DNA from: an uncultured Collinsella sp.
GTDB taxonomy: Bacteria > Actinomycetota > Coriobacteriia > Coriobacteriales > Coriobacteriaceae
Direction of reading: 5' to 3'
Assembly: GCA_902462065.1 (NCBI GenBank)
Contig: CABQAK010000004.1
Location: 17,514 to 81,513, forward strand
Length of the DNA: 64,000 bases
Positions 46,252 through 53,755 of the stretch are shown piece by piece (position 1 is the stretch's first letter; each line of letters starts with the position of its first letter). The position numbers and the translations under genes are program-made. Under the pieces are notes generated by a model, which saw only the letters and a list, made by a program, of their open reading frames with translations, was not told the DNA's origin and made no database searches.

Positions 46252-47205
46252 CTAGCCGCGGAAGCGAGCTATGGGTGCGAGTGGCTGCTCGCGAAAGACC
46301 CGCTCGACGGCGGCGCGGTATTCGTCGACCTTTTTGGTCTTACGCACGAGCTTGTGAACGGTAGCGGGGTCGGCGAAGGCGCACTTGGCGTAGAACCACC
46401 ACTCCTTCATGCGAAAGACCGCGTTGCCGCCAATCTCTTCTGCATAGGCCGCAAACAGCGTGTCGTGGAAACGCTGCAGTTCGGCTGCCGTGGCAGCGGG
46501 ACCGCCCTTGACCATGCGAGCGAGCGCGGGGTTCGCAAGCAAGCCACGCCCCAGCATCACATGGCGCGTCCCGGGATAGGCCTCCGCCAGCGCGTCCATA
46601 TCCTCAAGATCGAAAATGTCGCCGTTATAGGCCACCGGAAACGGCGCACGCTCCAGCGTCTCGCCGTAAAACTCCTTGCGCGGCGAGCCCGTATAACGGT
46701 CCTTCTGTACGCGCGGGTGCACAATCAGCTCTGCCAACGGCATGCGGCAATACAGATCGAGCACACGTTCATACTCGTCATCGCGTTCCAACCCCAGCCT
46801 GGTCTTTACCGATACCGGCAACGGCGACCGCTCGCACACATCGCTTAAGAACGCCTCGAGCTCGTCGAGATTGCGCAAGAAACCCGAGCCCTTGCCCTTG
46901 GCGACAACCGTTCCCGAAGGGCAACCCAAGTTGAGATTGACCTCGCGGTAGCCCATGTCGGCGAGCACCTGTGCCGCCCACACAAACTCGTCCGCGTTCT
47001 TGGACATCAGCTGAGGCACTACGTTGAGCCCCTGGTTATTGGCAGGATCGATCTCCTTAAACGCCTTGCCGCCAAAGCGGTTTCCCACCCGCGGCGGCGG
47101 CAAAAACGGCGTGTAATAGCAATCGAGCGCACCGAAGCACTCCGCATGCACGCGACGGAACACATGCCCGGTAATCCCCTCCATAGGGGCCAGCGAAAGG
47201 ATCAT
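46252..47205 (-). CDS. dus: tRNA-dihydrouridine synthase
   Basis: 317 residues, close to the family's size. FMN-binding TIM barrel: LAPMEGITGHVFR start, NLNLGCPSG with the catalytic Cys, VKTRLG, IVHPRVQKDRYTG and AYNGDIFD. Reduces uridines in tRNA D-arm; which position is not shown. No operon. Confidence 0.93.
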   Translation of the reverse strand: MILSLAPMEGITGHVFRRVHAECFGALDCYYTPFLPPPRVGNRFGGKAFKEIDPANNQGLNVVPQLMSKNADEFVWAAQVLADMGYREVNLNLGCPSGTVVAKGKGSGFLRNLDELEAFLSDVCERSPLPVSVKTRLGLERDDEYERVLDLYCRMPLAELIVHPRVQKDRYTGSPRKEFYGETLERAPFPVAYNGDIFDLEDMDALAEAYPGTRHVMLGRGLLANPALARMVKGGPAATAAELQRFHDTLFAAYAEEIGGNAVFRMKEWWFYAKCAFADPATVHKLVRKTKKVDEYRAAVERVFREQPLAPIARFRG

Positions 47206-47229
47206 CTACTCTTCTCTCATATCAACACA

Positions 47230-47250
47230 ACAAAGGGGCCGTCCCTTTGT
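47230..47250. repeat. GGGAC/GTCCC palindrome copy 4 (short)
   Basis: ACAAAGGG / CCCTTTGT arms with a 5-nt GGCCG-like centre; the outer arm is decayed on the left. Confidence 0.6.
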
Positions 47251-47338
47251 CACATGCATTATGCCTTGCGCTTCAGGCGATTCACAAGGAAGAGGTAGCT
47301 ACTGAACGATGACCACCCTCCAGCCGCACCCCATACAA

Positions 47339-47521
47339 CGAGGTCTAATACTTTTCCCGAGAAGTGAACGAGTGAAAACGGGCCCCCGAAGCATCGGCAC
47401 TTTCGAGATGCAATTTCCTGCGGTTTTGCCAGCCAAATCCTGCGGGTTTGACGTCTAAAAATGTCGATGCTTCGGAGGTCCAAGTATGGCCGTTCACTTC
47501 TCGGAAAAGTATTAGACCTCG
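47339..47521. repeat. 183-bp inverted-repeat element, copy 2
   Basis: Arms 47339-47370 and 47491-47521 pair over 31 bp with one bulge. The outermost 11 nt are CGAGGTCTAAT / ATTAGACCTCG, unlike copy 1 yet self-complementary; the inner part shares CTTTTCCGAGAAGTGAACG. A clean second stem (CCGAAGCATCG near 47386 / CGATGCTTCGG near 47465) encloses the TCCTGCGGTTTT and TCCTGCGGGTTT boxes. No gene in 47206-47653. Confidence 0.88.
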
Positions 47522-47536
47522 ATTTACATGCCACTC

Positions 47537-47569
47537 AATGTGACAAAATGGCTGCTCCTTTGTCACATT
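47537..47569. repeat. GGGAC/GTCCC palindrome copy 5
   Basis: AATGTGACAAA (47537-47547) and TTTGTCACATT (47559-47569), 11-bp perfect arms; the core is decayed to ATGGCTGCTCC. Confidence 0.75.
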
Positions 47570-47653
47570 CGATGAAAAAGGGCACCGATGTTAGTCGATG
47601 CCCCAAAGCGGCTGCAGGTTAAGCCCTACAGCGTATGTCTAAGACGAATCGAA

Positions 47654-48919
47654 CTATTCGTCCCAGGAGAGGTTCTTACCAGTCTTTTTTGCCAGCAGCA
47701 AGAACAGGCCGATAATAACGTTGCACGCGATGCAGAAGATGAAGACGCCCTGGAAGGAGCCGACAAGCTCATAGACCTTCATCATAACGGGCATGCCAAA
47801 GGCGCCGACGATATAGCCCACGGAGCAGATCAGCGCGAAGATGCGACCGAAATCGCGGGAGCCAAAGACATCCATAACCAAAACGGTCAGGGCAGTGCCA
47901 GCGATGACGTACATTACGTCGTTCACGCCTGCTGCGAGGATGCTGAGCGTCGAGTTGCCGCTGCTCATCATGAGCATGACAAAGGAGAGGATGGAGACAG
48001 CGAGCCAGCCCAGAATAGCCTTCGTGCTGCCAAACTTATCGCAAGTGGTGCCGACGATCGGATTGAGGAACAGATCGAAGAGCGATGCAGCGGATACCAT
48101 GAAGCCGCCCACCATGGGGCTAAAACCAACCTCGGAAGCATACGTCGGGAAGAGCTGGTTCATGCAGCAAGTGAGCTGAACGAGACAGAGGAAGCCGATG
48201 CAGAAGAAGAAGGCAGGCGACTTAATGGCGCGCGCATAGCTAACGCCACGCGTGCTATCCTCGGTCGTCTCCTCGGTCTCGGTGACCGTCTCGCCCTCGA
48301 CGTAGCCATAGGGCAGCATGCCCTTGTCCTGAGGCTTATAGCGAATAATCAGGACGGAAGCGGGGAGAATGAGCACGGCGGAGACGCCAGCGAGCACCAG
48401 ATAGCCAGTCCTCCAGCCAGCGACCTCGATGACAGAGGTGATGACGGGGCTCATGATGAGCATGTAAATCGAGTTCACTGCCCAAGCGAGACCGATTGCC
48501 AGGCCACCAGATTTTTTGAACCACTGGTCAATAACGTCGGACATGGCGACGCCGGTGGTGAAGGCGAAGCAAACGCCAATCAGGGCGCCAGCGGCGATGA
48601 ACATCCAGACTTCGGTGTAGAAGGCCATGCCTGCGCCGGCAGCAAGCAAAATAAGCTCGACAACGGGGAGCCAAACCTTGCCAACGACCTTGGGAATGAG
48701 TTTTCCGACAAACGGAAGAGCTGCCGCAAGACCAATGAGCGTTGCGGTGAAGTAATACGAGAAGATGGAATAGTCAAACCCGAACTCCTCGCACACGGGT
48801 GCGACGAAGGAGCCCGCGATGACGCTATAGGATCCGGTCGTGCCGGCAGACATAAGGCCGAGCGCGATTACGAGAACCCATGCGTAAACCTTGCTGCTCT
48901 TTAACTTTGCATTTTCCAT
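47654..48919 (-). CDS. MFS transporter (OFA-like), agmatine module
   Basis: 421 residues, twelve predicted helices in two halves. Resembles OFA-type (oxalate/formate antiporter) MFS proteins; VLALGLMSAGTTGSYSVIAG-type start and GVAMSDVIDQWFKKSGGLAI split here in two (GVAMSDVIDQWF, KKSGGLAIGL). It is 11 bp after the carbamoyltransferase and shares about half its residues with the MFS at 52299. Substrate may be agmatine, putrescine or citrulline-like compounds, inferred from location. TAGGAGC precedes the ATG at 48919; the first in-frame start (48952) overlaps the upstream gene. Confidence 0.85.
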   Translation of the reverse strand: MENAKLKSSKVYAWVLVIALGLMSAGTTGSYSVIAGSFVAPVCEEFGFDYSIFSYYFTATLIGLAAALPFVGKLIPKVVGKVWLPVVELILLAAGAGMAFYTEVWMFIAAGALIGVCFAFTTGVAMSDVIDQWFKKSGGLAIGLAWAVNSIYMLIMSPVITSVIEVAGWRTGYLVLAGVSAVLILPASVLIIRYKPQDKGMLPYGYVEGETVTETEETTEDSTRGVSYARAIKSPAFFFCIGFLCLVQLTCCMNQLFPTYASEVGFSPMVGGFMVSAASLFDLFLNPIVGTTCDKFGSTKAILGWLAVSILSFVMLMMSSGNSTLSILAAGVNDVMYVIAGTALTVLVMDVFGSRDFGRIFALICSVGYIVGAFGMPVMMKVYELVGSFQGVFIFCIACNVIIGLFLLLAKKTGKNLSWDE

Positions 48920-48930
48920 TGATACAGCTC

Positions 48931-49995
48931 CTAGAGACCCAGAAGGGCACACATAACGGCCTTGATGGTGTGCTGACGGTTCTCTGCCTCACGGAAGATG
49001 ACCGAAGCGTTGGCCTCAAAGCACTCGTCGGCAATCTCAAAGCCCTCGGTGATGATTTCGCGATGGAGGTCGTTCTTGCACTGGTCGAGGAGCATTTTGC
49101 CGACACGGTGATCTGCGTTATGGACAGAGGGAAGCTCATGCATGCAGAAGATGTCGGGATTGTTGGTGCGCTTGCACAGCTCGCTGGTGACGCGATAAGG
49201 GTACAAAGACTCGGCATCGCCCAGCCAGGAGTTGTAGTCGTCGGGATCCAGAACCTCTTCGCCGCACTCGGGGTTGATGTAGCGCCACTCCTCGGTAACG
49301 ATAACGTCAACGCCATCCAGGGCATCGAGGTCAGAGGTGATGGTAAAGGTCCTATTGGGAGCGTACTTGGCGTAGCAGGCCTCCACCTCTTCGATCATTT
49401 CCTTGCACATCTGATGACGGAGGTCGTCGGGGCCGATGGCGAGGAAGTCCATGTCGAGCATAGCGCACAGACGGCCATACCACACCGGGGCGCCGGCGCA
49501 GTTGCCAACGAAAGCCATCTTCTTGCCGCGGCTCGTACGCAAACCGCCCCATTGCTCTTCCATCGTAAGAGCGTCAGCGAGCATCTGAGTCGGGTGATCG
49601 CCGAGAGTAAGGGCATTGATGACCGGGATGTCAACCAGGTCGGCGACGTCATAGAGGAACTGCTCGTCCTTCTGTGCGCGGTAGACGATGAGATCGTACA
49701 TGCCGTTAAAGACGCGCATGGCATCCTTGACGGTCTCGCAGTCACCCATGTGGGAGTTGGTCAGATAAGTAAAGCCCATGCCCAAATCATTGCAGGAGGT
49801 CTCGAATGCGCAACGAGTACGGGTCGAGCCCCACTCAAAGTTGGCGAGGACGTTTTTGCCGGGGAAGTAGCGCTGGTCGACACCAGACTTCTTCTGAGCC
49901 TTAAGGTTCCAGGCAAGATCGATGAGATAGCGGAAATCCTCGGAGGAGAGATCATGGATGTTGATGTAGTCGCGACCGCGGAGGCTGTTGTTCAT
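48931..49995 (-). CDS. Putrescine carbamoyltransferase (ornithine carbamoyltransferase family)
   Basis: 354 residues. Carbamoyl-phosphate loop GSTRTRCAFE (family STRTR), DHPTQMLAD, and the amino-substrate loop HELPS in place of OTC's HCLP. That change, and the adjoining agmatine deiminase, favour putrescine carbamoyltransferase (the phosphorolytic step making putrescine and carbamoyl phosphate from N-carbamoylputrescine) over OTC. The ATG at 49995 has CGAAAGGAA; the ATG at 50055 adds a hydrophobic leader that is not conserved. Confidence 0.85.
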   Translation of the reverse strand: MNNSLRGRDYINIHDLSSEDFRYLIDLAWNLKAQKKSGVDQRYFPGKNVLANFEWGSTRTRCAFETSCNDLGMGFTYLTNSHMGDCETVKDAMRVFNGMYDLIVYRAQKDEQFLYDVADLVDIPVINALTLGDHPTQMLADALTMEEQWGGLRTSRGKKMAFVGNCAGAPVWYGRLCAMLDMDFLAIGPDDLRHQMCKEMIEEVEACYAKYAPNRTFTITSDLDALDGVDVIVTEEWRYINPECGEEVLDPDDYNSWLGDAESLYPYRVTSELCKRTNNPDIFCMHELPSVHNADHRVGKMLLDQCKNDLHREIITEGFEIADECFEANASVIFREAENRQHTIKAVMCALLGL

Positions 49996-50118
49996 GCCTA
50001 TTTCCTTTCGAATTATTATCAAAATTATTGTTGAATGTGTCCCCGAGGAAAACACGGATATCCCTCGGGGAGCGGTACATGTGGCGCCTAAGCCAAAGAG
50101 CGCAGGCTCTAAGGCTCA

Positions 50119-51357
50119 CTAACGACTGGCCGCCACGTCCTTAGTCCAGCAGTGCACGCCGCCGCCGGACAGGTTAAGCGCGAGGGAATCAATCATGATG
50201 ACCTTGCGATCGGGGAAGCAGCTCTCAAGAACTGCCTTGGCCTGCCCATCCTTCTCTTTCACGACCTCGCTCATGCCCTCGTGGTAATAACGCTGGCCAA
50301 GAACGACGCCGTTGCAAATCAGGAAGTTGCAGTAGCTCGCTGCGGCGTAGAAGTGGACGGGGCCCTCGGGCCAGGGGGTGCCATCCATAAACTTGCCGCC
50401 CATTTCGTCGATGAAGCCCTTATAGAGCTCGTAATCTTCATCGCCAGGGGCGATAACGACTTCAATAGGCTCGGCGGTGGGCATACGAACGATCTCGAAG
50501 GGCTTGCCCTCCCAGTCCGTTTCGTTGCTCAGGATCTCGTAGGCTGCCTCAATGCGGCGACGAGACTCTGCTCCAGCCTTGCTCGAGGCTGCCTCTTCAT
50601 CGGACACCTCGGCAAGAAGAATCTTGTTCGGAGCGATAAAGCGACACATCTCATCAATGTGAGCTGCAAAGCTCATGCCAAAGACGGGAGTTCCGTCTTC
50701 CTTCTCGTCGAGGATGCCCAGTCGATAGTCGTCGTCCTCGAGCATAGGCTGCGGAAGCCAGATAACCTTGTTGAGGTTGTAGATGCGCTTATACTCGGCC
50801 TCTACTTCCTCTTTCGTGAACTCGGGATTACGCTTGCGGCATTCCGTGTCCTCGATGGCGATCAGAGTGCCGTGACCGTCAAACTCGCGGTCGCCGCCCT
50901 CCGAAACCATTTCGGAATTGACGATATCGAAGCAACCGAGCGCAACCGCCATGTGAACGGCTGCCTTACGTGCGGACTGGCACTCCGGGGAGTTCTTGTC
51001 CCACACGCCGTAATAGGTCCAAGCGGGGTTGACCATATAAGAATGGCCCTTGTCGTCGACCATGATGCTGGGACCGTTGTCGCGGACATAGAAGTTGGAG
51101 TCTTCGAACTGCGTGATCTCGATGCGATCGAGATCAACCCCCTCCTCCTTCAGGCGCGAGCAAGCCTCCTCATAGGAGCCGGGGGTGCCGCAATTGAGGT
51201 TGACCGTAACGTCGCCATACTCGAGCAGAGCCTTGATCACGTCAACGCAGGGCTGGCGGTTATCGTAGCCCTCTGCACGGATGTAATCGGGAAGCCATGT
51301 CACATAGACGTTGGAGCGCTTCTCGAACACGCCCGGCATACGATAGTTCTCGTACAT
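50119..51357 (-). CDS. Agmatine deiminase
   Basis: 412 residues (usual about 365-380). PAD_porph fold: FEDSNFYVRDNGPS near the start, SEGGDREFDGHGT, SFAAHIDE with the catalytic His and acidic residue, and a late GGGVHCWTKD containing the nucleophilic Cys. Converts agmatine to N-carbamoylputrescine and ammonia. It precedes the carbamoyltransferase in the operon, and a divergent TetR gene lies upstream. AAGGA lies before the ATG at 51357. A protein-arginine deiminase is the main alternative but is less likely given context. Confidence 0.87.
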   Translation of the reverse strand: MYENYRMPGVFEKRSNVYVTWLPDYIRAEGYDNRQPCVDVIKALLEYGDVTVNLNCGTPGSYEEACSRLKEEGVDLDRIEITQFEDSNFYVRDNGPSIMVDDKGHSYMVNPAWTYYGVWDKNSPECQSARKAAVHMAVALGCFDIVNSEMVSEGGDREFDGHGTLIAIEDTECRKRNPEFTKEEVEAEYKRIYNLNKVIWLPQPMLEDDDYRLGILDEKEDGTPVFGMSFAAHIDEMCRFIAPNKILLAEVSDEEAASSKAGAESRRRIEAAYEILSNETDWEGKPFEIVRMPTAEPIEVVIAPGDEDYELYKGFIDEMGGKFMDGTPWPEGPVHFYAAASYCNFLICNGVVLGQRYYHEGMSEVVKEKDGQAKAVLESCFPDRKVIMIDSLALNLSGGGVHCWTKDVAASR

Positions 51358-51439
51358 GGTTGGTCCTTCCGTCGGGTTTCCCGCGATGCTGTCCGGCCGC
51401 GACAATAGCGGGGTTTCACCTGCTATAGTACTACTATAC

Positions 51440-51453
51440 CTACCGTTCGGTAG
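51440..51453. promoter_or_regulatory. TetR operator candidate 1 (deiminase/tetR intergenic)
   Basis: CTACCG-TT-CGGTAG, a perfect 6-bp inverted repeat with 2-bp spacer, 83 bp upstream of the deiminase start. Related sites are at 51489, 53617 and 53684. Confidence 0.7.
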
Positions 51454-51488
51454 ATAATTTTGAATAATTGCCGCTCGCCTACTGATAC

Positions 51489-51504
51489 ATACCGTTCGCC
51501 GTAT
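51489..51504. promoter_or_regulatory. TetR operator candidate 2
   Basis: ATACCGTTCGCCGTAT: same TACCGTTCG half, imperfect second half; 78 bp upstream of tetR, so it may mediate autoregulation. Confidence 0.5.
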
Positions 51505-51581
51505 ATAGTGGTCATGTTTGGACACGAATTGATGTTCCGTTGCCATCCTTAATAATGTTGGTAGTGCGGAAGTGATTTGCA

Positions 51582-52160
51582 ATGGAGAAATGCAGCGTGA
51601 GCACAAGAAAAAAAATATTGGACGCAATGTACGATCTTGTGGCAGAAGTCGGTTATGACAAAGCGTCTATCGGAAAGATTTGCGACTTTGTCGGTATATC
51701 CAAGCCGTCGGTGTACTACTACTTTCCCTCAAAAGAGGAGATTTTCACTACGCTCTTGGACAGCATGTTTCCGACTATTGACTATCAGCGCGACTACTCG
51801 CTAATAGTCGATAGGGACGGGTTCAAGGCCGCGCTTATCGAGCTCGGCAATTCAGTTATAGGTGGCTATCGAAGCGATGAAAAGCGCCGGCGCGTGCTGG
51901 CCGAGGTTAGCGTTCAAGCAAATCGAATTCCTGCAGTTCAGGAACGTCAAGCGACGGCGACCAAACGAACCATGGATGCGCTTAAAGACATCCTTCTTCA
52001 TGGTGTAGAGATTGGCGCGTTTTCCGATAGCGCCGACGTAATGCTCTACGTACAAATTCTTTATACCGTTCTGGAGGGAGCAAGCAATACGGTCGCTCAA
52101 GGTGAGGATATTGATGAAAAAGCGGTTTGGGCGGGAATAGTCGAGCTTATGTTCAAATAA
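51582..52160 (+). CDS. TetR/AcrR-family regulator
   Basis: 192 residues. N-terminal HTH (about 8-55; ASIGKICDFVGISKPSVYYY, shown without flanks) and a helical ligand domain (about 60-192). Divergent from the agmatine operon, with matching TACCG sites in both intergenic regions, so it is probably the repressor of the agmatine genes and the second MFS. Ligand likely agmatine or a related polyamine (inference). The ATG at 51582 is only weakly preceded by a purine stretch. Confidence 0.85.
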   Translation: MEKCSVSTRKKILDAMYDLVAEVGYDKASIGKICDFVGISKPSVYYYFPSKEEIFTTLLDSMFPTIDYQRDYSLIVDRDGFKAALIELGNSVIGGYRSDEKRRRVLAEVSVQANRIPAVQERQATATKRTMDALKDILLHGVEIGAFSDSADVMLYVQILYTVLEGASNTVAQGEDIDEKAVWAGIVELMFK

Positions 52161-52222
52161 ACCAGCCAAGCTGAAGCGCATGTTGGCACTCATGGTGCCT
52201 GCAGGCAACCTTTAAAACGAAA

Positions 52223-52262
52223 ACAGGGGTCGACTCCAGTCTGGCTTGGAGTCGACCCCTGT
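52223..52262. terminator. Bidirectional terminator
   Basis: 16-bp perfect stem (52223-52238, 52247-52262), 8-nt loop, between convergent tetR and MFS 2. Confidence 0.85.
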
Positions 52263-52298
52263 TGCATGGCAATCTATGCCGATGCAAATCGGCGCTTA

Positions 52299-53578
52299 TT
52301 ACTTTTCAGCAGCCTTATTGAGAAAGCCGGAAACGATAGCAAACGCAACAATCATAAGGTTGCAGGCAATGCAGAAGATAAATACTCCCTGGAATGACCC
52401 TGCCATCCGTAAACCTTCATCATGACCGGCATTCCAAAAGCACCGACGACATAGCCCGCTGAGCAAACGATCGAATAGATCCTTCCAAAATCGCGTGATC
52501 CAAAGAGCGAGAGGAGAAGCATCGGCATTGCGGTTCCAACGATGGCGAACATGACATCGTTTACACCAGCTGCAATGATGGAAACGGTCTCATTGCTTCC
52601 GCCAATGATAAGAAGCAGGAATGAAAGAATGCTGACACCTGTCCATGCGACCGTTGCTTTAATAGCGCCAAGCTTGTCGCATGTTTTGCCCACGAAGGGA
52701 TTTAGGAAGATATCGGAGAGTGAAGCTGCCGAGACCATTAAGCTTCCTACGATAGGATTGAAACCGACCTCGCTTGCATAGGTTGGAAACAGCTGGTTCA
52801 TGCAGCAGGTGAGCTGCGCCACGCAAAGCAAGAGGACACAGAGAATAAAAGACGGCGTTTTCGCGGCATCGCGGAGTGCCATGCCCGAAAGGACATCTTC
52901 CTGCTCATCGGCGCTGCAGCTCTCATGGGTTTCGGAGGCGGTCTCTCCGTACGGAAGCATATTGCGATCAGAGGGGTTAAGGCGAATGATAAATGCGCTT
53001 GCAGGCAAAATCATAGCTGCAGAAACGGCCGCAAGCACGATGTATCCCGTACGCCAGCCTTGCTGCTCGATGACCAGCGTAATGACAGGACTCAATAACA
53101 GCGTGCAGAGAGAATTAACGCCCCAAGCGAGGCCGATGGCGAGACCGGACGATTTGCTGAACCATTGGTCAATGACATCGGACATGCAGACGCCCGTTGT
53201 AAACGAAAAGCAGATGCCGATCACTGCGGCGGAGACGGTGAACATCCAGACCTCGGTGTAGAACGCCATTGCGGCGCCGGCGGCAATAAGGACGAGTTCA
53301 ATGCAAATATGCCATGGTTTGCCGATTACTTTTGGAATGAAGCGACTCAAAAGCGGAAGCCCAAGCGCAAGGCCAAGAAGAATCGCGGTGAAATAGAAAG
53401 AAAAAGAAGTGTAGTCAAAGCCCAGATCTTCACATACTGGAGCAACGAATGAGCCGGCAATAATGCTATATGTGCCAGTTGTTCCGGCAGACATTAAGCC
53501 GAGCGCAATAACGACGACCCAAGCAAATGCGCCGCTTTCACGGAGACAATCTTTTTTGGCTGGTGTGGTGAGAGTCAT
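52299..53578 (-). pseudogene. MFS transporter (OFA-like), C-terminally frameshifted
   Basis: Paralog of the MFS at 47654 (both contain TTCCMNQLFPTYASEVG-like helix seven; here LTCCMNQLFPTYASEVGF). Twelve helices are expected. The main frame ends at 52352 as ...KVYGWQGHSREYL, but the -1 frame continues from 52406 as MAGSFQGVFIFCIACNLM and stops at 52299, matching GSFQGVFIFCIACN in the intact MFS. So one base is missing near 52406; the truncated product would lose its last helix. ATG at 53578 with weak ATGGAGC. The TetR operators upstream suggest control by the neighbouring regulator. Confidence 0.85.
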
Positions 53579-53616
53579 GGTTGCTCCATTTCTATCGGCA
53601 ATACATCCTATATGCC

Positions 53617-53628
53617 TACCGATAGGTA
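53617..53628. promoter_or_regulatory. TetR operator candidate 3 (MFS 2 upstream)
   Basis: TACCGATAGGTA, the same TACCG...GGTA form as candidate 1, 39 bp upstream of the MFS 2 start. Confidence 0.6.
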
Positions 53629-53683
53629 TATAAACCAGAGGACTCTTCGTCAAGCATTAAGCGGGGAGAGGGAGTTCTTAACC

Positions 53684-53695
53684 TGCCGAACGGTA
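53684..53695. promoter_or_regulatory. TetR operator candidate 4
   Basis: TGCCGAACGGTA, reverse complement TACCGTTCGGCA, 11 of 12 positions identical to candidate 1. Confidence 0.55.
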
Positions 53696-53722
53696 ATTAG
53701 ACCCCGTTTTCGCAAGGGTCTC

Positions 53723-53755
53723 AATGTGACAAAGGGGCCGTCCATTTGTCACATT
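53723..53755. repeat. GGGAC/GTCCC palindrome copy 6 (overlaps ABC stop)
   Basis: AATGTGACAAA and TTTGTCACATT (11-bp arms) around AGGGGCCGTCCA; the TAA of the ABC transporter gene (minus strand, 53754-53756) shares its last bases with the right arm. Confidence 0.8.

Noticed and set aside
47588..48904. 438-codon antisense frame over the MFS gene
   Set aside because: Asp/Glu/Gly-rich shadow without motifs.
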